Below are positions 36,716 to 45,988 of a stretch of DNA of 64,000 nt, one piece after another. Origin of the DNA: Pseudomonadota bacterium (lineage in GTDB: Bacteria > Pseudomonadota > Gammaproteobacteria > Steroidobacterales > Steroidobacteraceae); assembly GCA_021805865.1 (NCBI GenBank), contig JAJZDX010000002.1, forward strand, positions 124,001 through 188,000, read 5' to 3'. The position numbers were made by a program, and so were the translations under genes. The notes beneath the pieces are model-generated. The model made no database searches. It was not told the origin of the DNA and was given only the letters and a program-made list of their open reading frames with translations. How positions within the stretch are numbered: position 1 is the stretch's first letter; every line of letters begins with the position of its first letter.

Positions 36716-37417
36716 TTAAAGAAGCCCATGTTCCGCAAACGAATAGCAGCGGCTGCCGCCCACGATGACGTGATCAACCATCCGCACGTCCATCAGCGCG
36801 AGGCAGTCCCTCAGCCGGGCGGTGATCGCATCGTCGGCCGGGCTGGGGTCGGTCCCACCCGAGGGGTGATTGTGCGCCACGATCACCGCGGTGGCATTGT
36901 GCAGCAGTGCCTGCCGCAGCACCTCGCGGGGGTGGACCTGGGCGCAGTCGACCGTGCCGCGGAACAGCTCCTCAAAGGCGATCAGCCGATGCCGGATGTC
37001 CAGGTACAGGCAGCAGAACACCTCGTACGGGCGATCGCGCAACTGTGCCAGCAGGAATCGGTGGGTGGCCTGAGGGTTCGACAGCGGCTGCCCGGAGCGC
37101 AGCTCTTCGTGCAAATGCCGCCGTGCCAGCTCGACGGCCGCTTGGACGGCAGCGTAGCGCGCCGGACCCATCCCCTTGCGGCGCCAGCGCGGGCGCTCGG
37201 CCGCCAGCAGAGCGCGCAGGGAGCCGAAATCGTTGAGCAACGCGCGGGCCAGCTCCACGGCGGAGCAGCCCGGTACGCCCGATCCGATCAGCAGCGCCAG
37301 GAGCTCCGCGTCCGTCAGGGCGTGAGGTCCGCGGCTCAGAAGTTTCTCGCGTGGGCGCTCTGAGAGCGCCCACTTGCGTATCGGCAGCATGCCGGCTTCT
37401 CGTACCTGGATCTGCAT
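36716..37417 (-). CDS. radC: RadC-like JAB domain protein
   Basis: A 233-residue protein. An N-terminal helix-hairpin-helix half ([30 protein letters not shown]) precedes a JAB/MPN metalloprotease-like domain with the motif [16 protein letters not shown] and an upstream glutamate in [11 protein letters not shown]. The family is named for a supposed role in repair, but its true function is unsettled. The position next to rpmB-rpmG and divergent from coaBC is the common proteobacterial order. Start candidates are 37417 and 37390; 37417 is used. Confidence 0.93.
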   Translation of the reverse strand: MQIQVREAGMLPIRKWALSERPREKLLSRGPHALTDAELLALLIGSGVPGCSAVELARALLNDFGSLRALLAAERPRWRRKGMGPARYAAVQAAVELARRHLHEELRSGQPLSNPQATHRFLLAQLRDRPYEVFCCLYLDIRHRLIAFEELFRGTVDCAQVHPREVLRQALLHNATAVIVAHNHPSGGTDPSPADDAITARLRDCLALMDVRMVDHVIVGGSRCYSFAEHGLL

Positions 37418-37563
37418 CTGGAGCGCTCCCTTGGTGCGGTACGTCCATCTTGGGGTGAGGGAAAAGGGCTTGGCAGGGGGAAAATCAGGGGTGTTCATGC
37501 AGAAATGCGCAAATCACGCGAGTCGGTTTGCGTGCCCGGTGAAAGGAGCCGGATAATCAGGGC

Positions 37564-38790
37564 ATGCAAGGCAAACACATCCTGCTCGGTGTGACCGGCG
37601 GCATCGCCGCGTATAAGAGTGCTGATCTGGTGAGGCGCTTGCGCGAGCGCGGCGCTGAAGTCCAGGTGGCCATGACTCCCGCCGCGCGCGAATTCGTCGG
37701 TCCGATCACCTTCCAGGCCCTCTCGGGCCGTCCGGTGAGGATTGATCTCTGGGACAGCGCGGCCGAGGCGGCCATGGGCCACATCGAGCTGGCCCGCTGG
37801 GCCGAGCTGGTGCTCATTGCCCCGGCGAGTGCGGATTTTCTGGCGCGTCTGGCCGGCGGGAAGGCCGATGATCTGCTGTCAACGCTCTGTCTCGCGACCG
37901 AGGCGCCGATCGCCGTCGCGCCGGCCATGAACCGCATCATGTGGGGTAATGCCGCCACGGCGGCCAACGTCGCCCTGCTTCGCCAGAGGGGCGTGCATGT
38001 GCTCGGGCCGGCCGAAGGCGCTCAGGCCTGCGGCGAAGTGGGCGAGGGACGCATGCTGGAGCCGCAGGACCTTGCCGATCGCCTCGCTGAGCTGCTTCCC
38101 CGCGACGGACCGCTGCGCGGCCGGCGCGTGCTGATCACTGCCGGGCCCACGCGCGAGCGCATCGATCCAGTACGCTTCATCAGCAATCGCAGCTCGGGCA
38201 AGATGGGCTTCGCCGTGGCGCAGGCCGCGCGCGAGGCGGGCGCCGAGGTCGTTCTGGTCAGCGGGCCGGTCGCTCTGCCGACCCCGCACGGGGTGCGCCG
38301 CGTGGATGTCGAAAGCGCGCAGGCCATGCTGGAGGCGGTGCAGCGCGAGATCGCGCAGGCGAACATTTTCATCTCCACCGCGGCGGTGGCGGATTACCGG
38401 CCCGCCAGCCCCGCCGAGCAGAAGATCAAGAAGACCTCCGACCGCCTGCACCTCGACATGGAGCGCACCGTCGATGTGTTGGCAACGGTGGCCGCGCGGC
38501 CCGAGCGCCCCTTCGTCGTGGGCTTCGCCGCCGAGACCGAGTCGGTCGAGCAGAATGCCCGGGGGAAGCTGCTGAATAAGAACCTCGACATGATCGCGGC
38601 CAATGAGGTCGGGCACACCAAGGGCTTCGACTGTGAGGACAACCATCTGGTCGTGCTGTGGCGCAACGCGCGTCAGGACCTGGGCAGCGGACCCAAGCTC
38701 GCCCTGGCGCGCGAGCTGGTGCGGCTGATCGCCGAATCCTATACAGCGTCCCTCACGGGAGCGCGCCACCTCGACACGGTCCGCGCTTGA
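37564..38790 (+). CDS. coaBC: Bifunctional phosphopantothenoylcysteine decarboxylase / synthetase
   Basis: A 408-residue fusion. CoaC (about 1-185): [21 protein letters not shown]-binding region, PAMNRIMW substrate motif and [10 protein letters not shown] with the catalytic Cys. CoaB (about 186-400): [27 protein letters not shown] nucleotide-binding motif, AAVADYRP and KIKKTSD. It joins cysteine to phosphopantothenate and then decarboxylates it in CoA synthesis. It overlaps dut by 4 bases. Confidence 0.96.
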   Translation: MQGKHILLGVTGGIAAYKSADLVRRLRERGAEVQVAMTPAAREFVGPITFQALSGRPVRIDLWDSAAEAAMGHIELARWAELVLIAPASADFLARLAGGKADDLLSTLCLATEAPIAVAPAMNRIMWGNAATAANVALLRQRGVHVLGPAEGAQACGEVGEGRMLEPQDLADRLAELLPRDGPLRGRRVLITAGPTRERIDPVRFISNRSSGKMGFAVAQAAREAGAEVVLVSGPVALPTPHGVRRVDVESAQAMLEAVQREIAQANIFISTAAVADYRPASPAEQKIKKTSDRLHLDMERTVDVLATVAARPERPFVVGFAAETESVEQNARGKLLNKNLDMIAANEVGHTKGFDCEDNHLVVLWRNARQDLGSGPKLALARELVRLIAESYTASLTGARHLDTVRA

Positions 38791-39263
38791 GCGCCGGGCC
38801 TGCCGCGGCGCGGCCGCTGAAGATCAGGATCCTGGATCGGCGCCTGGGCGCGGAGTTTCCGCTGCCGGCGTATGCGACCGCGGGCTCGGCGGGTCTCGAT
38901 CTGCGCGCCTGCCTCGATGGGCCGCTTACCCTGATGCCGGGGCGCGCGGAGCTCATTCCAACCGGAATGGCGATTCACCTGTCGGACCCGGGCCTCGCGG
39001 CGGTGATCCTGCCGCGCTCCGGTCTTGGCCACAAGCACGGGGTGGTGCTCGGCAACCTCGTCGGCCTGATCGACTCGGACTACCAGGGCCAGCTGCTGGT
39101 GTCCTGTTGGAACCGAGCGCAGGAGCCCTTCCTCATTCAGCCCGGCGAGCGCATTGCGCAGCTCGTCGTGGTGCCGGTGGTGCAGGTGGCGCTGGAAGTG
39201 GTCGAGTCCTTCGAGGAGAGCAGCCGCGGCGCGGGCGGCTTCGGCCACTCGGGCAGGCGTTAG
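38787..39263 (+). CDS. dut: dUTP diphosphatase
   Basis: A 158-residue homotrimeric dUTPase. All five motifs are visible: [11 protein letters not shown] (1), [10 protein letters not shown] (2), GLIDSDYQG (3), [12 protein letters not shown] (4) and the C-terminal [10 protein letters not shown] (5). The best start is TTG at 38787, which overlaps the coaBC stop as TTGA; there is no ATG or GTG upstream of motif 1 that keeps a family-like length. The overlap suggests translation coupled to coaBC. It hydrolyses dUTP to dUMP, keeping uracil out of DNA and feeding dTMP synthesis. Confidence 0.94.
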   Translation: MSAGPAAARPLKIRILDRRLGAEFPLPAYATAGSAGLDLRACLDGPLTLMPGRAELIPTGMAIHLSDPGLAAVILPRSGLGHKHGVVLGNLVGLIDSDYQGQLLVSCWNRAQEPFLIQPGERIAQLVVVPVVQVALEVVESFEESSRGAGGFGHSGRR

Positions 39264-39459
39264 CGCTTCGCGCTCATCCTCCTCGAGCGAGCGGACGATC
39301 TCCAGGCGCGGCTCCAATGCGGTCAGAAACCTGTCGGGGGCGAGCCGGATTCTCAAGTCGGCGGCCTATGCCCTGAGCGGAGAAAATCGCAAACGCAGCC
39401 CTCAATCGCGAGCCCGCCGGAATTCCGGCCTCGCCTCAACCCGCCCGCCGGAGTCGCAC

Positions 39460-39891
39460 ATGAGCAATACATCTTCGCAAGCCATCGCCCACGCACAGAT
39501 TGACGTGCAATGGGTCGGCGGCCTGACCTTCGAGGCCGGCCGGCCGCAAGGACCCAAAGTCCGCATCGATGGGGATGCGCAAACCGCGCCAAGTCCGTTT
39601 GACGTGCTGTTGGCAGCAATTGCGACGTGTGCCTCGGTCGACGTTGTCACCATCCTCGAGAAGCAGCGCACACCCGCGAGCGCGCTCGGTGTGCGGGTCG
39701 AGGCAAATCGCCTCGATTCGACCCCGCGCCGCCTGGCCTCGGCCATCCTGCACTTCAGCATCGCGGCGCGGGGGACGACGCTCGAGAAAGCCACGCGGGC
39801 CGTCGAGCTCTCAGTCACGAAATACTGCAGCGTTCGCTCCTCTCTCGTCGCAGATGTGCCGGTGACCTGGACGGTGGAGCTCAAGGGCTGA
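39460..39891 (+). CDS. OsmC family protein
   Basis: A 143-residue OsmC/Ohr-fold protein with both redox cysteines: one in AIATCASVDVVTILEKQR, the other in SVTKYCSVRSSL. The N-terminal sheet starts AQIDVQWVGGLTFEAG. The spacing fits the YhfA/OsmC-like group rather than Ohr, so it may reduce organic or inorganic peroxides or act on a related thiol substrate in the cytoplasm. The 196 bp between dut and this gene hold no gene that I can recognise. Confidence 0.85.
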   Translation: MSNTSSQAIAHAQIDVQWVGGLTFEAGRPQGPKVRIDGDAQTAPSPFDVLLAAIATCASVDVVTILEKQRTPASALGVRVEANRLDSTPRRLASAILHFSIAARGTTLEKATRAVELSVTKYCSVRSSLVADVPVTWTVELKG

Positions 39892-40006
39892 CGGTCCGTG
39901 ATCCCCGCACTTTCCCCGATCAGACCGATCCCGCACGCCCAACGGCCGAAAGCAGCTCGCTTCCGCCGACGTGACCGCGCCTCCGCCAGGTGCCGGAGGC
40001 GGCAAA

Positions 40007-40990
40007 TTACCGATGCGCTTTCGCCGGCTCCACCACGATCACTGCATCCATGACGTACGGATACCCGCCATACTCGGGGTAAGGCCTGTACGTATGCCTC
40101 CAGGCGACGGCATGAATGAGACAGACGATGGGATGAATGCCGGGATGACGGAAGACGATGGACCGCTCTCCGCCGTTCATTGCCAGATTGAATCCGTCGA
40201 ACGGGTAGCGGTACAAATGAATGTGATCGCGGTCCTTGTACATCACCGGATAATCGCCGGGATAGAAACTATGGAGCATGGAGTCTTCGTTGTAGACGTG
40301 AATCGCCTGGCCGGCCCTGACGACCAATACCCACGGCTCGAAGGTCATCGTGGTGCCGGATACCTCAATCCTCGGCCCTCGGCTCACGATCGTGCCCTGA
40401 CGTTCGTCGGTCCGCTTGCCGCTCCGCGCGGTTTCCACCGGCCCATGGCTGCCGCTCAGCCGGATCCCTCCGCCGGCGGCGTTCGTCACCGCGACAACGC
40501 CGTAGGCAGGGGCCGGAAATGACCCGGAGTCTTTGCGCGCAACCGGCTGGTCAACCTTCTCACCGCGGGCGCCCATGAGCCTCACGGAGCCGAAATCCGT
40601 CGTTCCGGCGTCGTAATAGACGTAGACGCCATGGCGGGCGGGTGTCCACGCCGCACGGGAGTGCGCCCGGATCGGTAGATTCACCACCGGCCGGCCGCGC
40701 CAGGTAACGATCCTGATGTCGAGCGGCTCATCGCCCGGATTGGCAAAGCGCATGCGCGAGCCCAGCACCAGCTGCACATCCATCACATTGAAACCGTCCC
40801 CGTCCAATCTGATCTCGCCGTGGCTGCGTATCAAGGCCGCGGATTGCCCGAGCACACGAGCCGAGGCAGCGGCGGACTGGCTCAAAAACCAGGTGCCGGC
40901 ACCGGCAGCCATCACAGCCGCCAGGGCGCTCCTGCGTATCCGTCTGCCTCGAGCGGACCAGGTCAGGCCACCAATCTTGTCATTCCACAT
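40007..40990 (-). CDS. Exported cupredoxin-domain protein
   Basis: A 327-residue protein with an N-terminal export signal (RRSALAAVMAAGAGTWFLSQ, cleaved near residue 40). The first half has no family I recognise and contains TWRGRPVVNLPIRAHSRAAW. The C-terminal 130 residues look like a cupredoxin: EPWVLVVRAGQAIHVYNEDSMLHSF supplies the first His ligand, and GIHPIVCLIHAVAWRH supplies Cys and His ligands. An AGGAGGT site precedes the start at 40990. It is divergent from a dihaem cytochrome c, so it may pass electrons to it or bind copper in the periplasm. Confidence 0.7.
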   Translation of the reverse strand: MWNDKIGGLTWSARGRRIRRSALAAVMAAGAGTWFLSQSAAASARVLGQSAALIRSHGEIRLDGDGFNVMDVQLVLGSRMRFANPGDEPLDIRIVTWRGRPVVNLPIRAHSRAAWTPARHGVYVYYDAGTTDFGSVRLMGARGEKVDQPVARKDSGSFPAPAYGVVAVTNAAGGGIRLSGSHGPVETARSGKRTDERQGTIVSRGPRIEVSGTTMTFEPWVLVVRAGQAIHVYNEDSMLHSFYPGDYPVMYKDRDHIHLYRYPFDGFNLAMNGGERSIVFRHPGIHPIVCLIHAVAWRHTYRPYPEYGGYPYVMDAVIVVEPAKAHR

Positions 40991-41317
40991 GCCGCACCTC
41001 CTCCCGGCCGCGGCGGCCGAAAGCACATCGTATCTCGGGAACGAAAAGGCCTGCGCCTGGCGAGGCCGATGAGCGGCAGCTGCCGCGGCGCGATCCGGCG
41101 AGCCCTCCCGGATATTGACCGATCGGGTTTTGCTCGAGTTCCACGGGCAGGGTCCGGGTGCCCGGTCTTGCTCCGGCACCGTGCCCGGCTGCGCCGCCAT
41201 CGGTTCCGGGGGCCTGCTCCTCGTGGAGCCGGCCCCGATTACAGCAGGTTCGCTCGATCTGGAAAAGAAGATTGAGCCGCGCTCCGGCGTCGCGGCGTCC
41301 CGCGTCCGCCCTGGAAT

Positions 41318-41354
41318 TTGATCAAAGTCATGAAGTGCGGAAATTACCTATACT
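41318..41354 (+). promoter_or_regulatory. Candidate FNR/ANR box and promoter of the cytochrome c gene
   Basis: TTGAT-CAAA-GTCAT (41318-41331) matches 8 of 10 fixed positions of the FNR/ANR consensus TTGAT-N4-ATCAA. A good -10 hexamer TATACT lies at 41349-41354. The box covers the place of the -35 hexamer and sits about 5 bp closer to the -10 than a standard activating FNR site. The other part of the 395-bp gap (40991-41317) shows no gene. Confidence 0.4.
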
Positions 41355-41385
41355 AACATCAGCGGCAGACGGCGAACGTTTCTCG

Positions 41386-42060
41386 ATGTTGAGCGTCAAT
41401 CTGTTGTCTGCCATGCGAATCGATGATCTGAAAGTCTGGTTGCGTCGCGGCCTGCTGGCCGTCTCGGTGGCGACGCTCGCCGCGGCAAGCATCCCGGTCC
41501 TGGCGCAGGGGGCGTACACGGCTCCGTCGCAGGCCCGGCGGCTCGCGATCGGCGTGTGCGGCACGTGTCATGGCATCAGCGGCAACAGCAAGAACCCCAT
41601 GTTCCCGCGCCTCGCGGGCCAGAAGGTCTGGTACCTCGAGCAGCAGCTCAAGGAGTTCCGTGATCACACCCGCGGCGACGCCTACGCGGTCGGCTACATG
41701 TGGGGCATGGCGAACCAGCTCTCGAACGCGACCATCGTCGCTTTGGCGAAGTACTTCTCGCAGCAGAAGGCCGGTCCCGGAACACGGCGGCCGGCGCCCG
41801 TGATCGCCGAGGGGAACCGGATCTACCATCAGGGGATTCCCACACAGGGCGTGCCGGCCTGCGCGGCCTGCCACGGCCTCCATGGGCTCGGCAACGCGCA
41901 CTTTCCGCGCGTGGCCGGGCAGCACGCCGAGTACATCCTGAAGCAGCTCAACGCGTTCAGGACCAACATGCGCGATGTGTTCATCATGCATGGAATAACG
42001 ATGACGCTGCACGCCAAGCAGGAGAAGGCGGTGGCCGACTATCTGGCGTCGTTGTCGTAA
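41386..42060 (+). CDS. Periplasmic dihaem cytochrome c (c4-like)
   Basis: A 224-residue protein with a signal peptide (helix LLAVSVATLAAASIPVLAQG) and two cytochrome c domains. Haem motifs are CGTCH and CAACH; the distal Met ligands probably lie in MFPRLAGQ-type loops and GYMWGMANQL. Duplicated FPRLAGQKVWYLEQQLKEF and FPRVAGQHAEYILKQLNAF segments show the internal duplication typical of cytochrome c4. It should carry electrons to a terminal oxidase. Starts at 41386 and 41413 are both possible. Confidence 0.88.
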   Translation: MLSVNLLSAMRIDDLKVWLRRGLLAVSVATLAAASIPVLAQGAYTAPSQARRLAIGVCGTCHGISGNSKNPMFPRLAGQKVWYLEQQLKEFRDHTRGDAYAVGYMWGMANQLSNATIVALAKYFSQQKAGPGTRRPAPVIAEGNRIYHQGIPTQGVPACAACHGLHGLGNAHFPRVAGQHAEYILKQLNAFRTNMRDVFIMHGITMTLHAKQEKAVADYLASLS

Positions 42061-42550
42061 CGATCGCCGCACGGCCGGTTCCGGCAGTCATGCCGCGTCC
42101 GCTGCGCGCTCTCACGGTGCTCGGGGCATCGTCCGATGCTCTTGCGGACTCGGCTGGTGAGCGCAACGCGGAGCATTCCGTCTGCCGGGACGGCCAACCG
42201 TCCGGCCGCAGCGTTGCGAGTGTCATCTTCCGGTGCCCGGCCAAAAGCCGGAGAGTCTGTTTTTTCCTGACTTCGGCGCCCCTGGCGCAATCCAATTCCC
42301 TTTGGACTCCATTCGCCATCGGGACATATCCCTACGGCCGAGGGTCGCGCTCCCCGGCGCGTGCTCGGCGCCGAGGGACAACGGTCGGCATCTCCCCGGT
42401 CGCCCGGCGATGGTCACGGGCGTCATTCGTTCGACCGGAAGGAAGCCGGCGACGCGGGCGGGCGGCGACAGGATCGGGCCTGTCCGCCGGGCTGAGGATG
42501 GCTGTCCCAGGGGGGCTTTCATCCGCGCCATCGGCTACACTCCGGCGCGG
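42061..42550. other. 490-bp gap without a supported gene
   Basis: The gap between the cytochrome c and hydrolase genes shows no reading frame with family resemblance. It contains a perfect 6-bp stem with a CCAA loop (GGACGG / CCGTCC, 42188-42203) and, near 42237-42270, a CCGGC-CAAAA-GCCGG hairpin followed after 8 bases by a six-T run. Either may end the cytochrome transcript. Confidence 0.4.
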
Positions 42551-43474
42551 ATGGGCTCCGACTCCATGGGCTACGAACCTCAGCGCACGCCTCGATGCGA
42601 GGACCTCACCGTGCGTGGACTGCGCCACCGGGTCACGTGGTGGGGCGAGCCAACCGCGAGTCCGATTGTGCTTCTGCACGGGTTCATGGATTGCGGCGCG
42701 ACTTGGCAGTTCCTCGCCGACTCTCTGCCGCGCAGCTGGTCGCTTGCCGCTCCCGACTGGCGCGGGTTCGGCCACAGCGACTGGGCGCCCGCGGGCTATT
42801 GGTTTCCGGATTACTTCGCCGATCTCGAAGCGCTGCTCGATGCGCTGACGCCGCGAACGCCGGCACGCGTCATCGGACACAGCATGGGAGCCAACATCGC
42901 GCAGATGTATGGCGGTATCCGGCCGAAGCGCCTGGCCTGGCTCGTGAACCTGGAAGGACTCGGGCTGCCGCCGTCCATCCCGCAGGATGCGCCCGGACGA
43001 TTCGAGCAATGGTTGGATGAGATCGGGGAGCCTGGAGGCGAGCGCCGGTACCGATCCGTGTCGGAACTGGCGTTGCGTCTGCGGACGCGCAATCCCAGGT
43101 TGCCTCCCGATCGTGCAGAGTTCGTGGCGCGGGCGTGGACACGCGCCGTCAGCCCGGAGCGCGCAGTCGCGGACGGCGAGGTGGAGTTGCTGTTTGACCC
43201 GCGGCATCGCGATGTCAATCCGATCCTCTATCGGCGCGATGAGGCGGAGGCTTGCTGGGCTCGCATGGAGGCACCCGTGCTCCTCGTCACCGCTGAGGCA
43301 TCCGCGCACTCTGCAAAGAGCTACGCGAGCTCAGAGCAGATCCGCCGGCACATCCGCAACCTCAGGTCCGTGACCGTCGCCGGGCTCGGTCACATGATGC
43401 ACCATGAGGACCCCGAAGCGGTCGCGCAGCACATCGTCAAGTTCGAAGCGGATCTCGCCGTCGGCCGGCGGTGA
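42551..43474 (+). CDS. Alpha/beta hydrolase
   Basis: A 307-residue hydrolase with LLHGFMDCGATW (oxyanion region), nucleophile S111 in GHSMGAN, and a C-terminal His in GLGHMMHHEDP. The core resembles MenH/epoxide-hydrolase-type enzymes. The cap region contains RYRSVSELALRLRTRNPRLP. No signal peptide is visible, so it is probably cytoplasmic; the substrate is unknown. The next gene is 150 bp away. A second Met five codons in (42566) is an alternative start. Confidence 0.8.
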   Translation: MGSDSMGYEPQRTPRCEDLTVRGLRHRVTWWGEPTASPIVLLHGFMDCGATWQFLADSLPRSWSLAAPDWRGFGHSDWAPAGYWFPDYFADLEALLDALTPRTPARVIGHSMGANIAQMYGGIRPKRLAWLVNLEGLGLPPSIPQDAPGRFEQWLDEIGEPGGERRYRSVSELALRLRTRNPRLPPDRAEFVARAWTRAVSPERAVADGEVELLFDPRHRDVNPILYRRDEAEACWARMEAPVLLVTAEASAHSAKSYASSEQIRRHIRNLRSVTVAGLGHMMHHEDPEAVAQHIVKFEADLAVGRR

Positions 43475-43624
43475 GCCGCTGCCCTCATCGCCGGGTGATG
43501 TGGTCAAGCGCCCGGGCGCGCGGCCATCGCTCGCCGGCCTGTCGAGGCCGCCAATGTCCGGATCAGAGCTTGGGAGGCCCCCACGGTGGCTTCATCCCCC
43601 ACAGGCCGGGGTTATCATTACCCC

Positions 43625-44299
43625 ATGCCGAATGCAAAGACCAAGGCGTGGATCTCGCTTGCCGTCTCGCTCTCCGTCATGGCAGCGGCGATTTTTCTTT
43701 GTGCCGGCACGACCGATTACTGGCAGGCGTGGGTGTATCTCGCCGTGGCTGCCCTGTCGAGCATTCCGCTCACCCTGCTCATCACGGAGAGCCCACGACT
43801 TCTCGAGGCTCGCAGGAAAGCCGGACCCGGCGCGGAGAAGCGCCCGGTCCAGAGACTCATCGTCACCTTGATCGGGTTTTCTGCGATCGCGGCGCTCGTC
43901 GTCCCCGGGCTCGATCACCGGTTCCACTGGTCGAACGTGCCGCCATGGTTTGCGATCGTGGGCGACCTTCTGGTGGTCCTCGCCATGTGGATGGTGCGGC
44001 GGGTGTTCAAGGAGAACTCGTTCGCCTCTGCGACCGTCGAGATCGCCGAAGATCAGAAATTGATTTCAACAGGCCCGTATGCAGTCGTGCGGCACCCCAT
44101 GTACTCGAGCGCGATGGTGTATACCATCGCAATGGAGCTCTCGCTCGGCTCATATTGGGGACTCATCGCTTCCAGCCTCATCGTCCTGGGCCTCATCTGG
44201 CGCCTGTTCGACGAGGAAGAGCTCCTCGTCAGTAACCTGCCCGGCTACGGAAAGTATTGTGCCAAAGTGCGCTGGCGCCTCGTGCCGGGAATTTTCTGA
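43625..44299 (+). CDS. Isoprenylcysteine carboxyl methyltransferase family membrane protein
   Basis: A 224-residue protein with about five membrane helices. The C-terminal catalytic signature of the ICMT/PEMT-like group is intact: LISTGPYAVVRHPMYSSAMVY, then FDEEELLVSNLPGYGKYCAKVRWRLVPGIF, where the RHPMY and E-E-L-L...Y..Y motifs bind SAM and lipid. Bacterial members methylate small lipophilic or isoprenoid compounds; the substrate is unknown. The start at 43625 avoids an unlikely hydrophilic extension. Confidence 0.85.
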   Translation: MPNAKTKAWISLAVSLSVMAAAIFLCAGTTDYWQAWVYLAVAALSSIPLTLLITESPRLLEARRKAGPGAEKRPVQRLIVTLIGFSAIAALVVPGLDHRFHWSNVPPWFAIVGDLLVVLAMWMVRRVFKENSFASATVEIAEDQKLISTGPYAVVRHPMYSSAMVYTIAMELSLGSYWGLIASSLIVLGLIWRLFDEEELLVSNLPGYGKYCAKVRWRLVPGIF

Positions 44300-44454
44300 C
44301 GGCCACTGCCTCGCTCCCAGGCTTTGAGCCGCCGGCGGACCCGAAAGCGTCATGGCGCAAGGCGATCGAGCGGCCAAAAGGAAGGGCGCGCGCAGGAATC
44401 GGCCCGCGCCGAATCGGAAGCGGCCTTCACCCCGCAGGTGTGGCCGGCGGAGCG

Positions 44455-45531
44455 TCAGCTTCCGACCAGGATGCCCACCTTGCCGACGTGAGACTTTGAC
44501 ATGAAAGTCGCCTGCGCCGCGCGCAAATCCCGCAGGGGATAGGTTCCGGCCAGAACAGGCCGCAGCTCACCCGCTTCGATGTAGCGCACCAGGTCGGTGA
44601 AAATGCCGTCACGCTGACAGGTGCAACCGAAAAAGGTCAGATCGCGCAAGTAGAGCGTACGAAGGTCGAGCTCGACAATGGGGCCGGCTATCGCCCCGGC
44701 GCTGACATAACGTCCTCCGTCGCCCAACGCATCGATCAGTTCGCCCCAGCGGGGTCCGCCCACGAGGTCGAGCACGACGTCGAAGGCCCGTTGGGGAATA
44801 TCCGCTTCGCGCTCGAGGGTTTCGTCCGCGCCAAGGTCGCGCAGGGCGCCGGTCTTCAGGGCGCTCGTGAGCGCCGTGACATGCGCGTGGCGCCGCTTGA
44901 CAAGCTGGACCGCCGCCGAGCCGACGCCCCCTGAGGCGCCGGTGATCAAAACGCGCTCGGCTCCGAGGCTCGCGCGCTGGATCATGCCCTCAGCCGTGGA
45001 GAAGGCGCAGGGGAAAGACGCCAGTTCCACATCCGTGAGATCCGACCGTACCGCAACGGCGTCCTTCGCAGCCGACGTCATGTACTGAGCGAAGGCCCCG
45101 TCGCGCTCCGATCCGAGGGTGACCGTGGGAATTCCAGAGCCTCCAGAGACGGGGGATTGCAGTGCACGGACCAGGACCCGCTCGCCGATTCGCGTGGACG
45201 GTACGCCATCCCCCACGCCGACGATCTCGCCACAGCAATCCGCACCCTGGATGAGTGGAAAGGCAAGGGCGGCGCCGGACCAGCTGCCGTCCTTTTCGGC
45301 CGCGGCCCCGTAGCCTTCGGCGGCGCCCGACGCGGTGTCGCTGCGCACACTCTTGGAATACCAGCCGATGCGGGTATTGACGTCGGTGTTGTTCACCGAC
45401 GAAGCGCCGACGCGAATCAACACCTCGCCCGGCGCCGGGCCGGGCACCGGCAGATCTTCGCGCCAGACCAGCTTGTCCAGACCTCCATGGCCGGTGAGAA
45501 CCACGCCCTTCATCGTTCCGGGAAGCGCCAT
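44455..45531 (-). CDS. Zinc-type alcohol dehydrogenase / quinone oxidoreductase family protein
   Basis: A 358-residue MDR-superfamily reductase. The N-terminal GroES-like domain has GLDKLVWREDLPVPGPAPGEVLIRV and QGADCCGEIVGVGDGV. The NAD(P)H Rossmann domain has VLITGASGGVGSAAVQLVKRRHA (GxGxxA-type AASGGVG motif). The structural zinc cysteines are not evident, so it is closer to quinone oxidoreductases. A 16-bp palindrome lies 17 bp upstream of the start codon. It faces the TetR gene across a 457-bp gap. Confidence 0.87.
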   Translation of the reverse strand: MALPGTMKGVVLTGHGGLDKLVWREDLPVPGPAPGEVLIRVGASSVNNTDVNTRIGWYSKSVRSDTASGAAEGYGAAAEKDGSWSGAALAFPLIQGADCCGEIVGVGDGVPSTRIGERVLVRALQSPVSGGSGIPTVTLGSERDGAFAQYMTSAAKDAVAVRSDLTDVELASFPCAFSTAEGMIQRASLGAERVLITGASGGVGSAAVQLVKRRHAHVTALTSALKTGALRDLGADETLEREADIPQRAFDVVLDLVGGPRWGELIDALGDGGRYVSAGAIAGPIVELDLRTLYLRDLTFFGCTCQRDGIFTDLVRYIEAGELRPVLAGTYPLRDLRAAQATFMSKSHVGKVGILVGS

Positions 45532-45548
45532 TTCTCATACCTCATCGG

Positions 45549-45564
45549 CAGAGTGAACACTCTG
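45549..45564. promoter_or_regulatory. Palindromic operator candidate upstream of the dehydrogenase
   Basis: CAGAGTG-AA-CACTCTG is a 7+7 perfect inverted repeat with a 2-bp centre, 17 bp upstream of the dehydrogenase start codon. This is a typical repressor site position (TetR, HxlR or MarR families). The remaining gap to 45988 shows no gene that I can support. Confidence 0.5.
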
Positions 45565-45988
45565 TCTTTAGTACCTACAGGAATCATCTGGCACCGTCAA
45601 GCAAGCCGACCTCGGCTGCCTCTGCCGGCGGATCGCCCTGCAGGTCCCGACTCACAGGGGAATCCCGTCGCGTTCCCTCCGCGAGTGCTCAAGCTGAGCG
45701 TTCTGGCCGCGTGGCCAACTCAAAGACGCGTACACGCGATGCTCTCCCTGCGGGTTGCGGCTCCACGCGGTGCTGGTGGGCGCAGAGTATGTTGATGAGG
45801 AGCCCATGGACCTGCCCATCGACGAATTCCCGTGGGCAGAACGGGGAAGCCAGCGGCCGCCCCCGGGCAGGCCGGCTCTTCTTTCGACTGTTGCAAATTG
45901 GCGGATTGCGACGGATTTTTCCCAGAGCAGGACTCCAATGGTGGTAGTCTTTGCGCGGCAAGCGCCGCTTTCCTGAAAGGTTGCGAAG

